A stretch of DNA of 64,000 bases from JANQRZ01 sp965215165 (GTDB taxonomy: Bacteria > Bacteroidota > Rhodothermia > Rhodothermales > JANQRZ01): positions 1,054,001-1,118,000 of the forward strand of contig CBDCCX010000006.1 in NCBI GenBank assembly GCA_965215165.1, in the 5' to 3' direction. The notes under the pieces are model-generated. The model had not been told where the DNA came from. It ran no database searches and worked only from the letters and a program-made list of their open reading frames with translations. This document shows positions 1-8,220 of the stretch, in pieces. Within the stretch, counting starts at the first letter, position 1. Every line of letters begins with the position of its first letter. A program made the translations under genes and the position numbers.

Positions 1-473
1 TTCTCGTCGGGGCTGGCGAGCGTGTTGAACCGGGCGAGGCGGACCGCCCCGAAGAGCGCCGGCAGGCTCGCCAGGAGGCCGCCCCACATCGAGCCGAGCT
101 GGCTCAGCCCGAACTCGTAGAGCAGAAACGACGGCGCGACGCCGAACGAGACGATGTCGCTGAGCGAGTCTAGCTCCACCCCGAACTCGGTCGAGACGTG
201 GGCGAGGCGCGCCATCAGCCCGTCGAGCAGGTCGAAGAACGCGGCCAGGACGACGAGCCAGGCGGCGGCCTCGAGGTTGCCGGCCGAGGTCTGGATGATC
301 GAGAAGAACCCGCTGAGCAGGTTCATCAGCGTGAAGAAGCTCGGCACGGCCACCGGCGGGACGCCGCGGATCACGCGCCGCCGCCGCTGCCGTAGCACCG
401 GACCCGGCGCGCGCGGGCGGGCGGGCGGGGACGGCGGCGCGCCGAGCGGCTTGGGCGAGCGTTCGTCAGCCAT
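1..473 (-). CDS. pssA: CDP-diacylglycerol--serine O-phosphatidyltransferase (partial, 3' end outside window)
   Basis: Makes phosphatidylserine from CDP-diacylglycerol and serine in the cytoplasmic membrane, the first step to phosphatidylethanolamine. Reading leftwards from the ATG at 473, a basic proline-rich N-terminus is followed by a hydrophobic segment beginning PSFFTLMNLLSGFFSI. The full CDP-alcohol phosphotransferase signature follows: DG-x2-AR, eight residues, G-x3-D-x3-D (DGLMAR ... GVELDSLSD). The later segment FGVAPSFLLYEFGLSQ is also typical of PssA. The gene runs off the left edge, so only about 157 residues are visible. A phosphatidylserine decarboxylase would be expected nearby but lies outside the window, if present. 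The signature makes the family certain; PssA rather than PgsA rests on overall resemblance. Confidence 0.9.
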   Translation of the reverse strand, partial: MADERSPKPLGAPPSPPARPRAPGPVLRQRRRRVIRGVPPVAVPSFFTLMNLLSGFFSIIQTSAGNLEAAAWLVVLAAFFDLLDGLMARLAHVSTEFGVELDSLSDIVSFGVAPSFLLYEFGLSQLGSMWGGLLASLPALFGAVRLARFNTLASPDE

Positions 474-679
474 CAGCCTACTCCGCCGACGTTGAGCCAC
501 CCGCCTGCTGCAACGCGGACCGCCGCCCGGACGGCGACACCGGCGGTGAGGGAGAATCCTTCGCGCGCGAGCGCCATACCGGGAGAGGTGCGAGGGGAAG
601 ACGGGAGCGCGAAAGATACGCGCGCCGGGGGAAGCAACGGCAGGGAGAGGCCGCTCCCCTCGGCACCCCGTGCTCACCT

Positions 680-716
680 AAAAAAGGCAGGCCGGCACCC
701 GAGGCACCGGCCTGCC
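680..716 (-). terminator. rho-independent terminator, minus strand
   Basis: A perfect 10-bp stem (GGCAGGCCGG paired with CCGGCCTGCC, 11-nt loop) is followed on the minus strand by a run of six T. It faces the pssA start from the right, so it ends a transcript coming from about 1.4 kb, not pssA. Confidence 0.75.
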
Positions 717-955
717 GACAGGTCCTCGACGCGACAGCCCGTGTTCCGTCGGCTCAGAGAGCCACCTCCGACGGGACCCGGCCGAAGCCGGACGCCGGAA
801 CAGGTCGCTGCGGGATCAGGTCGCTAGACCTCGCCCCGGCGCGACGCCGGACAGAAGCGTGGGCTGGTCCTTGCACCGGCCACCTGTTTGAGCGAACGAG
901 GCGCGAGGCGCTCCGTTCGAAACGTGGTCCGCGTGCTGCGGCATTCACCGAGTGC

Positions 956-1006
956 GACGGGGTCATGGTCATGACGGGGTCATGATTCTGACGGGGTCGT
1001 ACTTGG
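956..1006. repeat. three tandem 17-bp units beginning GACGGGGTC
   Basis: Units at 956-972, 973-989 and 990-1006 all begin GACGGGGTC. The first two also share the following ATG; the rest of each unit diverges. The array lies inside the candidate RNA and encodes no recognisable peptide repeat. Confidence 0.7.
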
Positions 1007-1417
1007 GTGAGGTAGCCGACGTCGTACCGAGGCACTACGTCCGGTCTACGGCCGCCCAGACAGATTTTCCCCGGCGGGATGTGCGAACGCGCGCACCGTG
1101 ACGGATCACGGCGCAGCGGGTCCTTCGGCGAGGCGTCTGCCGGGGCCTCCTCGCGCCCGGCGAAGCTGGGCGGCTCGGGGACTCCGGGCTTACCTAGTGG
1201 TCGTTCGGTACGTCCGGCTCACGGTCTGCACCACGCGGACGAGCGCGTCGGTGGAGGCCCGCCGGGAGGGCGAGCGCGAGCCGGGAAGCCGAGGAGCACC
1301 GCGTCCTCGCCGGACCCTGCCGGCGACCTCATGCAGCCTGGAGAACTTCAGTCGCGTCAAGGAACGGCACCGCGTAGGCGTGCTGCACCAGCGGCGCGTG
1401 CCCGAGGGCACGGGGTC

Positions 1418-1447
1418 TAGTTAAGTCCGCCGAAGCCGCGAAGTCAA
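1418..1447 (-). promoter_or_regulatory. sigma-70-like promoter, minus strand
   Basis: TTGACT at 1447-1442 and TAACTA at 1423-1418 are separated by 18 nt and read leftwards. Bacteroidota housekeeping promoters often differ from this consensus, so the call depends partly on the matching terminator at 680-716. Confidence 0.4.
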
Positions 1448-1464
1448 GAAGCAAGCGAGTCGAT

Positions 1465-1685
1465 TTATGCACAACTTATCGAGGAGGTTATCCACACCCC
1501 GATTCTCTGAGATGTCGGGCCGCACCGAAAAGCCCGGCCGCGTGCGAGACGGGCCGGGCTTCTCCGCGACGCGACTGCGGGGTCCGCGTGGAAAGCCGAG
1601 GCTCCCCCGTGGCCCCGTCTCCGGCGGCATGAGGTGGAAGAAGCTACCGATACGGACACGTCAGACCAAGCAGTATTTATCCACA
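1465..1685 (+). other. cluster of three DnaA boxes (possible oriC or DnaA-regulated site)
   Basis: TTATGCACA (1465-1473), TTATCCACA (1488-1496) and TTATCCACA (1677-1685) all match TTATNCACA exactly and share one orientation. They sit in a gene-free stretch of otherwise very GC-rich DNA, between divergent genes, with a locally AT-rich patch around 1670-1715. No dnaA, dnaN, rpmH or mnmG is visible to support an origin, so DnaA-controlled transcription is an alternative. Confidence 0.45.
1530..1561 (-). terminator. terminator-like hairpin between DnaA boxes
   Basis: A perfect 10-bp stem (AAGCCCGGCC / GGCCGGGCTT, 12-nt loop) is followed by four T on the minus strand and by weaker sequence on the plus strand. 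No protein gene reads into it from the right, so it may end a short transcript starting within 1565-1830. Confidence 0.4.
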
Positions 1686-1839
1686 ATAACAGTTTCCTCT
1701 ATCCAGAGCCTCTCTCCTGGATGGGTGCCTCATTTATGGGACGATGCAATAACAGCTCACCAAGTTGCTTCGCAAGGGCGCGGTACCATAGCCCTCGGCG
1801 CGGTAGCTTTGCGCTCCCGCCCACCGTCCGCCCCCCCGC

Positions 1840-3222
1840 ATGGCACGCAGGCAAAAACTCAGCGCCGCCGACGTGGCCTGGCTCCGCATGGAGTCCTCCG
1901 TCAACCCGATGACCATCGTCGGCATCATCGGCTTCGACGAGCCGATGGCGCTCGACGACCTCAAGCGCCTCGTCGGGGAGCGGCTGCTGATCCTCGAGCG
2001 CTTCCGGCAGCGCGTCGTCTACCGGCGCGGCACCGCCGTGTGGGAGACCGACCCGCACTTCGACCTCGACGCGCACGTCCACCGGGTCGGGCTCGCCAAG
2101 CCGGACACCAAGGCGTCGCTCGAGGAGCTGGCGAGCGACCTGATGACCACGCCGCTCGACTTCTCGAAGCCGCCGTGGCAGTTCCACCTCGTCGAGCGGT
2201 TCGACGGCGGCAGCGCGCTCATCGGCCGCCTCCACCACTGCATCGGCGACGGGATCGCGCTGATCCACGTCCTGCTGGCACTCACCGACGAGATGTTTGA
2301 CCCTGGGCGCGCGACGCCGAGCTACGGCCGCGAGCGCGCCGGCGAGACCGTGGCCGACCGGCTGCTCCGCCGCGCGGCGTCGGCCGCCGATGAACTCGGG
2401 CAGGCGGCGGCCTCCGTCCTGACCGGCGGCCTGGACGTGGTGCAGCATCCGGGCAAGGCGTTCGAGTGGGCGCGGCAGGGAATGAGCGTCGGCGCGGCGG
2501 CGAGCAAGATCGCGCTGATGGCCTCGGACTCGGAGACGCGCTTCAAGGCCCCGGCGACCGTCATCAAGCGCGTCGCGTGGTCGGCCCCGCTTCCGCTGGC
2601 CGAGGTCAAGGCGGTCGCGCACGGCGTCGGCGGCAAGGTCAACGACGTGCTGATGGCCGCCGTGACGGGCGCGCTCCGGCGCTACCTCCACAGCCACGGT
2701 GAGCCCATCGACCGGGTCGAGGTCGGCTCCGCGATTCCGGTCAACCTCCGGCCCTACGAGCGGGCCTTCGACCTCGGCAACGTGTTCGGGCTGGTGTTCC
2801 TCTCACTCCCGGTCGGGATCGCGGACGCGCGCGAGCGGATGCTCGAGGTCAAGCGCCGGATGGACACCATCAAGAGCTCGGCCGAGCCCGCGGTCGCCTT
2901 CGGGATTTTGCAGGCCATCGGGGCCGGGCCGGAGCTGCTCCACGAGCAGGTGGTCGAGATCCTCTCGTCCAAGGTCTCGGCCGTGGTGACGAACGTGCCG
3001 GGACCGACCGAGCGGCTGCACTTCTACGGCAATGGGGTCCGGCGGCTGATGTTCTGGGTCCCGCGCGCGGGCGACATCGGCCTCGGCGTCAGCGTAATGA
3101 GCTACGCTGGCGAGGTGATGATCGGCATCGCCACCGACGTGAAGATGGCCCCCGATCCGGGCGCACTCGTGGCGGCGTTCCACGCGGAAATGGAGGCCCT
3201 CGTCGCCGAGTTCGGCGGGTGA
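1840..3222 (+). CDS. wax ester synthase / diacylglycerol acyltransferase (WS/DGAT family)
   Basis: Transfers an acyl group from acyl-CoA to diacylglycerol or a fatty alcohol, giving storage triacylglycerol or wax ester at the inner membrane. The 460 residues match the usual family length. The catalytic HHxxxDG motif is intact at residues 132-138 (HHCIGDG), preceded by the conserved LDFSKPPWQ. The C-terminal half carries GNVFGLVFLSLPV and TNVPGP, characteristic of the second WS/DGAT domain. The first ATG at 1840 gives a normal N-terminus with no Shine-Dalgarno sequence, as for most genes here. It stands alone, opposite to pssA. Substrate preference cannot be read from the sequence. Confidence 0.93.
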   Translation: MARRQKLSAADVAWLRMESSVNPMTIVGIIGFDEPMALDDLKRLVGERLLILERFRQRVVYRRGTAVWETDPHFDLDAHVHRVGLAKPDTKASLEELASDLMTTPLDFSKPPWQFHLVERFDGGSALIGRLHHCIGDGIALIHVLLALTDEMFDPGRATPSYGRERAGETVADRLLRRAASAADELGQAAASVLTGGLDVVQHPGKAFEWARQGMSVGAAASKIALMASDSETRFKAPATVIKRVAWSAPLPLAEVKAVAHGVGGKVNDVLMAAVTGALRRYLHSHGEPIDRVEVGSAIPVNLRPYERAFDLGNVFGLVFLSLPVGIADARERMLEVKRRMDTIKSSAEPAVAFGILQAIGAGPELLHEQVVEILSSKVSAVVTNVPGPTERLHFYGNGVRRLMFWVPRAGDIGLGVSVMSYAGEVMIGIATDVKMAPDPGALVAAFHAEMEALVAEFGG

Positions 3223-3324
3223 GGAAACGCAGTGGGCGAACGCACGAGGGGGCCCGTGCACACGAGGGGGCCCGTGACAGCATCGCCACGGGCACCCGGT
3301 GTCTGTGCGATTTCTAGCGCGCTC

Positions 3325-5313
3325 CTAACGCACCACGAGCAGCTTGCGCGTCGCCACCACGCCGCCGGCGCGGAGGGTGCAGACGTAGACCCCGCTGGCG
3401 ACCGGCTGCCCCGCCCCGTCGCGCCCGTTCCACGAGACGGTGTGCTGACCGGCCGAGCGCGTTTCGTCGGCGAGCACGCGGACGCGCTGCCCGAGCAGGT
3501 CGTACACCGCGACCTCGACCGGCCCGGCCTCGGCGAGGGAGAACGGAACGAGGGTCTGCTCGGCGAACGGGTTCGGGTAGCTCTCGAAGAGCTGCGCGGC
3601 ACCCGGCTGCACACCGCTCTCGCTCGCCACCGGCGTACTGATAGCGACATCCTCGACGGCTTCGGTGAGCGTCTCGTTGCCGAAGGCGAACTCGACCCCG
3701 AGGCCACCCTCCACTCCGAGCGGGGCGTCCGCGCCGAGCGTGAACGCCAGGCCCGCGACCTCGCGGCTCTCGCCCGGCTCGAGGTCGAACGGCGCGCTCC
3801 ACGCGCTCGCCTCGACGCCCATCGCCGGGTCGGTGCCGACGACCCGGACGCGGAGGCCCGTCCTCGCCTCCAGCCCGACGTTCGTGACCGTGATCGTCGC
3901 CGCAGCGGCCTCGCCTGGATCGAGGGAGCCGTTCCTCGTGTGTGTCTCGGCGACCGCGAAGGCCGTCACCGTCGGATAGAACCCGGCGATCTGCGCGAGC
4001 CGGAGGTTCATCACCCGGTTGATCTCGGCGAGCGGAACGATGTCGCTCTGCCTCGGCCAGAAGCCCTGGCGGAACGAGCCGACCTCGGGGGTCCAGGAGA
4101 AGACTCTGTCCTTCGTGGTCTGCTCGCCGTACTGCCAGTCGTCGGAGGCACCGTTGGCGGGGTACAGTACGTCGGCGGCCTGGCCGAACTCGTAGCCGTT
4201 GACGCCGGTCAGGAAGCGCGAGGCGCGCGTGAAGAGGCCCTGCTCGGGTGTGTACGTGTTGCGCGCGTAGCCCCACGGGTGCAGAAGCACGTTGCTGAAC
4301 GAGTGGTAGTTGAACGTCGCCCGGATCTCGCGGCCGACCGTGAAGTCGCGGATCGCCGAGGTCTCGGGCTCGGAGAACGGGGCCGGGCCGCGGTAGGTCT
4401 CGCTGCCGGGGCTGGGGCTGGAGCCGTCGTTGTCGCGGCCCCACTCGTAGCCGTAGTTGCGGTTGAGGTCCACCCCGAAGCGGTTGTTGCCGTTGTTGCG
4501 GCGGTTTTTGCGCCAGAGGCCGCCGCCGTTGGGGTCGGTCTGCTGGTTGTAGACGTAGCCGTCGGGGTTGAGGACGGGGACGAAATACATCTCGCGGTTG
4601 TTCACCAAGTTCGTCACCATCGCGTTCGTGCCGTAGTTCTCGAGGAGGTAGAACATGTAGTAGACGACAGTCGCCATGCTCTGCGGCTCGCGGGCGTGGT
4701 GGAGCGCGGTGTAGGCCACCTCCGGCTCGCCCTCGTCCACGCCGGGGTTGTCGGAGATCTTGACCATCCAGATGTCGCGCCCCTGGTGGCTCTGCCCGAT
4801 GGACACCTTCTCGGTGATCAGGTTGGGATAGCTGGCCGCCATCTCGTCGAGCTTGGCGACGACCTCGTCGAAGGTGTAGTAGCCGCCCATCGACCCGAAC
4901 CCGAAGCCGTCGACTTTGCTCGCGGCCAAGGCCTGGCGCTGCTCCGCCTCGGTGAAGGCCGGGCGGGCGTCGTAGGCAGCGGCCAGGTCCGGCACCGAGA
5001 CCTCGAACGCGAACCGGCTGGCGGCGAGGTCGGCCAGGTCGTCCTGGTTCAGCACGGTGACCGCGACCAGGCCACCGGCCGCCTTGTCGATCCCGACGTG
5101 CCCGAGACCGGGCACCTGGGCGGCGAGGGCCTGGAGGTCGGCCCGGTCGGCGAGCGGGATGCGGACTTCGCTGTAGCGCTCAGGGCTGTAGCGCTCAGGG
5201 CTGTAGCGCTCAGGGCTGTAGCGCTCAGGGCTGTAGCGCTCGGGCGCGGCGGGCTGCGCCACGACGGCCGGGAGCGCAAAGAGGAGAACAAGGAGAAGAG
5301 CGGCGAGGCGCAT
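3325..5313 (-). CDS. secreted zinc carboxypeptidase (M14) with T9SS sorting domain
   Basis: Exopeptidase expected to be exported through Sec and the type IX system and to trim peptides outside the cell. The start at 5313 gives a clean signal peptide (MRLAALLLVLLFALPAVVAQ); a longer upstream frame looks non-coding. After a pentapeptide repeat (ERYSP) comes the M14 domain: zinc ligands H206 and E209 in HHAREP, GVDLNRN, the third ligand in FNYHSF, and the catalytic glutamate in TPEVGSF. A CARDB-like beta domain follows. A T9SS type A tail closes the protein, with SYPNPFAEQT, a VYDLLGQRV element and a basic end. Family and export are firm; the substrate is unknown. Confidence 0.93.
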   Translation of the reverse strand: MRLAALLLVLLFALPAVVAQPAAPERYSPERYSPERYSPERYSPERYSEVRIPLADRADLQALAAQVPGLGHVGIDKAAGGLVAVTVLNQDDLADLAASRFAFEVSVPDLAAAYDARPAFTEAEQRQALAASKVDGFGFGSMGGYYTFDEVVAKLDEMAASYPNLITEKVSIGQSHQGRDIWMVKISDNPGVDEGEPEVAYTALHHAREPQSMATVVYYMFYLLENYGTNAMVTNLVNNREMYFVPVLNPDGYVYNQQTDPNGGGLWRKNRRNNGNNRFGVDLNRNYGYEWGRDNDGSSPSPGSETYRGPAPFSEPETSAIRDFTVGREIRATFNYHSFSNVLLHPWGYARNTYTPEQGLFTRASRFLTGVNGYEFGQAADVLYPANGASDDWQYGEQTTKDRVFSWTPEVGSFRQGFWPRQSDIVPLAEINRVMNLRLAQIAGFYPTVTAFAVAETHTRNGSLDPGEAAAATITVTNVGLEARTGLRVRVVGTDPAMGVEASAWSAPFDLEPGESREVAGLAFTLGADAPLGVEGGLGVEFAFGNETLTEAVEDVAISTPVASESGVQPGAAQLFESYPNPFAEQTLVPFSLAEAGPVEVAVYDLLGQRVRVLADETRSAGQHTVSWNGRDGAGQPVASGVYVCTLRAGGVVATRKLLVVR
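5171..5245. repeat. 15-bp tandem repeat, five units, in frame
   Basis: CTGTAGCGCTCAGGG is repeated at 5171, 5186, 5201, 5216 and, with changes at its end, at 5231. It encodes four ERYSP units plus ERYSE just after the carboxypeptidase signal peptide. Four units are identical at DNA level, so expansion or contraction would keep the frame. Confidence 0.95.
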
Positions 5314-5513
5314 AGGTCGCAGAGGGTTGGAGGGGGCGGGCGAGACGGGAGAGGATACGATACCGTGCTTCCGGTGCCAACAGGTAACGAAAGAGGCACA
5401 TCGCACGCCGAGGGGAGGCCGAAACGGGCGCGTGAAGAGGCCCGGAAATGCCCGGTGCTTATGAACCTCGTCCGGGGCGTCGGGTTGGCGCTGCTCACCC
5501 GCGCCCCCTGCCT

Positions 5514-6395
5514 GTGCCCGCCCCCGCCATTCCCCAAGCCGGACTCGCCCGCATCCCGCTCGGGCTGCGCTACATGGCCGGCTCGGCGCTGTTCTTCAGC
5601 CTGATGACGCTCTTCGTCAAGCTGGCCGGCCAGAGAATCCCGACGATGGAGATCGTCTTCGCGCGCTCGCTCCTCATGGTCGGGGCGACCTACGCCCTGC
5701 TCCGCCGCGAGCGCCTGTCGCCGCTCGGCACCCACCGGCGGCTGCTCCTGGCGCGCGGGGTGATCGGCGTGGCGGCCCTCAGCCTGTTCTACTTCGCCCT
5801 CCCCCGCATCCCGCTCGGCGACGCGACGGCGCTGTTCTACCTCGCCCCGATCTGGACGGCGGTCTCGGCCGCCTTCGTGCTCCGCGAGCGGACGGCAGGG
5901 CGCGTGCTCGGCGGGATGGCGGTGAGCCTGGTCGGGGTCGCGCTCATCGCCAAGCCGTCGGTGCTGTTCGGCGGTGGCCTGGCGGGCCTCGATCCGCTCG
6001 CGGTAGGAGCGACCCTCGCGGCCTCGATCCTCTCCGGGCTAGTCTACACGATCGTCCGCAAGCTGCGCGAGACCGACGCGCCGAACGTCATCATCTTCTA
6101 CCTGTCGGCGGTCGGGGTCGTCGGCGCGCTGCCGTTCGCCGGGAGTTGGGTGCTGCCGGTCGGGGCCGAGTGGGGATGGCTGCTCGGCGCGGGGGCGACG
6201 ACGCTGCTCGGGCAGCTCTTCCTCACCCATGGCCTGCACCGCGAGAAGGCCGGGCGGGCAATGTCGGTGGGCTACCTGCAGGTCGTGTTCGCCTTCGTGT
6301 GGGGCCTGCTCGTGTTCGGGACCGTGCCGGACGCCTGGAGCCTGGGCGGCGCGCTTCTGATCGTTGGCAGCGTGCTCTTGATCGCGCGCCGGTAG
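5514..6395 (+). CDS. EamA/DMT-family permease
   Basis: An integral membrane transporter of the drug/metabolite (EamA) superfamily, with about ten hydrophobic segments in two repeated halves. Each half opens with a typical EamA motif (MAGSALFFSLMTLFVKLAG; LAASILSGLVYTIVRKL). The conserved FYFALPRIPLGDATALFYLAPIW-type stretch ends the first half, and the second ends in the usual hydrophobic helix followed by RR. I chose GTG at 5514; ATG at 5448 adds 22 residues that look untranslated, and ATG at 5574 is also possible. The gene is divergent from the carboxypeptidase. The exported metabolite cannot be deduced. Confidence 0.88.
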   Translation: MPAPAIPQAGLARIPLGLRYMAGSALFFSLMTLFVKLAGQRIPTMEIVFARSLLMVGATYALLRRERLSPLGTHRRLLLARGVIGVAALSLFYFALPRIPLGDATALFYLAPIWTAVSAAFVLRERTAGRVLGGMAVSLVGVALIAKPSVLFGGGLAGLDPLAVGATLAASILSGLVYTIVRKLRETDAPNVIIFYLSAVGVVGALPFAGSWVLPVGAEWGWLLGAGATTLLGQLFLTHGLHREKAGRAMSVGYLQVVFAFVWGLLVFGTVPDAWSLGGALLIVGSVLLIARR

Positions 6396-6636
6396 CCGCA
6401 GGGTCGTTCGGTCGAGGTGCTGCCGCGCCCTGGAGACGTGAGCGCGCTTGCCTTGGATCAAGTCGGTATGCTGCGCACGTGCCGGCGCAGTATAATAGGC
6501 CGATCCCGCCCCTTACGCAGCGCCCCGCGCCGCACAAGTAGTGGTTCTGCCGCGCCTACCTGCGGTGCTTAGACAGACAGTGTAATGTTCGTCTATTGGG
6601 AGCCGTCATCCGGTCCACTCCTCACCCCGACGCTCT

Positions 6637-7359
6637 GTGGACATCATCTCGAACGCCGCGCTCCTCGCTCTCCTCACCGCGCCGCTTGTCGCCTTTGCGC
6701 TGTGGACTGACCGGGAGCGGCGTTGGGTACCGGCCGTCCTCTTCCTCGGCCTCCTCGCGTTCGACGACCTACTCACGTCGCTGCCCCACGCTGGCGGCGG
6801 CATCCTCAACGTGCTTCCCGGTGCGTGGAATTGGGAGGGCAAAACGCTCAGCCTGATTTGGGCGGTCGCTTTCGTCGCGTTCGGTCCTCTTTCCGCGACT
6901 GAGTCCGGCCTCACGCTCCGCCAGCGAGCGGGATCCGTCCGCCCTGCACTTCTCGCTACGCTCGCTCTGACGGCGGCGAGCTTTGGAATCGGAACGCTGT
7001 TCGGGGGCGGCCCGCCTGACGCCGAGACGGTCGCGTTCCAACTCACAGCACCAGGTCTAGCCGAGGAAATCGCCTATCGTGGCGTGTTCATCGGCCTCCT
7101 GCATCGCGTGCTTCCTTCGGCGGACGGTGCCCAGCGTTGGTGGCCGGTTATCATTACAGCCGTCGCATTTGGGCTCTGGCACGGACTCGGCGTGCGTGAC
7201 GGAGCGGTCTCTTTCGATACGCTCTCGGCTTCGTTCCCTCTCATTGGCGGCCTCGCCTACGGGTGGCTCCGGGAGCGGACGGAGAGCGTAGCCTTTCCAA
7301 TCCTTGCCCATAACCTCGGGAACACGGCGGCTCTTGTCGGTGCGGCGGTCGTGGGGTAG
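6637..7359 (+). CDS. CPBP (Abi/CAAX) family intramembrane glutamic protease
   Basis: Polytopic membrane protein of 240 residues, predicted to cleave substrates within the membrane. All three family motifs are present: EExxxR at 143-148 (EEIAYR), FxxxH at 178-182 (FGLWH) and HxxxN at 225-229 (HNLGN). The GTG at 6637 is the natural start, since upstream sequence has no coding character. Bacterial CPBP proteins act in peptide or bacteriocin maturation and self-immunity, or as MroQ-like regulators, but no candidate substrate gene is adjacent. A second CPBP gene lies 1.1 kb downstream in the same direction. Confidence 0.88.
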   Translation: MDIISNAALLALLTAPLVAFALWTDRERRWVPAVLFLGLLAFDDLLTSLPHAGGGILNVLPGAWNWEGKTLSLIWAVAFVAFGPLSATESGLTLRQRAGSVRPALLATLALTAASFGIGTLFGGGPPDAETVAFQLTAPGLAEEIAYRGVFIGLLHRVLPSADGAQRWWPVIITAVAFGLWHGLGVRDGAVSFDTLSASFPLIGGLAYGWLRERTESVAFPILAHNLGNTAALVGAAVVG

Positions 7360-7530
7360 CCGTCCCCTCGGCGCGGCAGAACCCACCGCTGCAGGCCGAC
7401 GCAGGGCGTGAGCGCTTCCGGCTCGTCCGAGCCTCGGCGTCTACTTTGCCTCGTCCCACCGCCGCGCTGCCCTTCGCGGGTGAGCGGCCCTCTGCTATAC
7501 AGCTCCGCAACTGGAGTCGCCATTACCGAC

Positions 7531-7926
7531 ATGAGACCACCGACGACAAACTTCACTCCAGTGCGGCCTACGCTTCTCTGCACCCTCCTGCTGTGCTTGG
7601 CATTGGGATGTGATTCCGCAGAGGACGAGGCAGCCGTCCGTATCCGAGGGATCGAGGATGGGGGAGTGTACGAAGGCCGCATACGAGTCGAGGTTGTTGC
7701 GGACCCCGATGACTTCTGGCGGGCTGAAGTACGCCTCGTCGCCGACACTCTTGTGGGGCAGTGGGTGGATGATGAGCCCCCCTTTATCTTTGAGGACTTC
7801 CCCTTCCTTGATGAGTTCATCGGGGCCGGGGAGATAGAAGTGACACCGACCGCCGTCAGGCGCAATCCAGGAGAGACTCACGCCGTATCCGGTACGACAA
7901 TCCGAGTCGAGTTCGTCGCGCCGTAG
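7531..7926 (+). CDS. small hypothetical lipoprotein
   Basis: A 131-residue protein with a lipoprotein signal: ATG at 7531, charged start, hydrophobic core, and lipobox LALGC with the acylated cysteine at about residue 27. The mature part (SAEDEAAVRIRGI, then EVVADPDDFWRAEVRLVADT) is acidic and beta-rich. It reads like a single Ig-like domain of the kind that asks about differences or extremes in surface lipoproteins. No function is recognised. It sits between the first CPBP gene and the IS481 remnant. Confidence 0.7.
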   Translation: MRPPTTNFTPVRPTLLCTLLLCLALGCDSAEDEAAVRIRGIEDGGVYEGRIRVEVVADPDDFWRAEVRLVADTLVGQWVDDEPPFIFEDFPFLDEFIGAGEIEVTPTAVRRNPGETHAVSGTTIRVEFVAP

Positions 7927-7968
7927 GGGGACCAGCGCTGAACGTGCGGCTCAGCTTGAGTGTAGGAG

Positions 7969-8013
7969 CCGGTCAGTTCCTTTACACTTCGGGGCCGGGC
8001 TGATCCTTTACAC
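7969..8013 (-). repeat. IS481-type terminal direct repeats
   Basis: Two copies of CCGG-x-C-x-G-x-TCCTTTACAC lie at 7969-7987 and 7995-8013 (reading GTGTAAAGGA on the minus strand). They are just downstream of the transposase remnant, where IS481-family ends carry such repeated TGTAAAGGA motifs. Confidence 0.55.
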
Positions 8014-8029
8014 TCCTGACGGCTCTGGC

Positions 8030-8212
8030 TCAACCGCGTAGCCTCAGCCCACTGCGTTCGTCGAGCCGTGCCAGCAGCCGGTCGTAGAAGTACAGGCTCC
8101 ACACCCCGTCGGCGACCTCTTCGAGTCCGACCCACTCGTGACCCAGCGCTTGGCTGACGAAGAGCTGCTGCCGCTTCCCCTCCCTCCACTGGAGGGAGGG
8201 CTTGATGTTGCC
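8030..8212 (-). pseudogene. 3' remnant of an IS481-family transposase
   Basis: An uninterrupted frame of 60 codons ends at the TGA at 8030. It reads as the C-terminal tail of IS481-type integrases: a basic FVSQALGHEW segment, then VGLEEVADGVWSLYF and LLARLDER. The catalytic DDE core and the N-terminal helix-turn-helix are absent. The sequence stops abruptly where a YoeB remnant on the other strand begins, so the element was cut by a deletion or a later insertion. It cannot be active. Confidence 0.7.
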
Positions 8213-8220
8213 GCTTCCAC

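Larger units (their letters stand above)
680..1411 (-). ncRNA. candidate long structured non-coding RNA of unknown family
   Basis: A promoter-like TTGACT-18 nt-TAACTA lies at 1447-1418, and a strong intrinsic terminator lies at 716-680. Between them are about 730 nt with no open frame that looks like protein. The stretch is rich in GC hairpins and contains three 17-bp tandem units at 956-1006. I looked for tmRNA, RNase P RNA and SRP RNA hallmarks and did not find them. This is an inference from the bracketing signals; a degenerate protein gene cannot be excluded. Confidence 0.35.

Noticed and set aside
680..1411. tmRNA, RNase P RNA or SRP RNA identity for the RNA-like stretch
   Set aside because: None of the conserved elements (tmRNA resume codon and Ala-acceptor end, RNase P GAGGAAAGTCC and ACAGAA boxes, SRP tetraloop helix) could be found on the minus strand.
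5448..5513. ATG at 5448 as start of the EamA permease
   Set aside because: The 22 added residues are Pro/Arg-rich and not typical of the family. GTG at 5514 gives a normal N-terminus.
3232..5604. 790-codon open frame on the plus strand
   Set aside because: Antisense to the T9SS carboxypeptidase. It is dominated by Arg/Glu/Val/Gly typical of shadow frames and has no motif.
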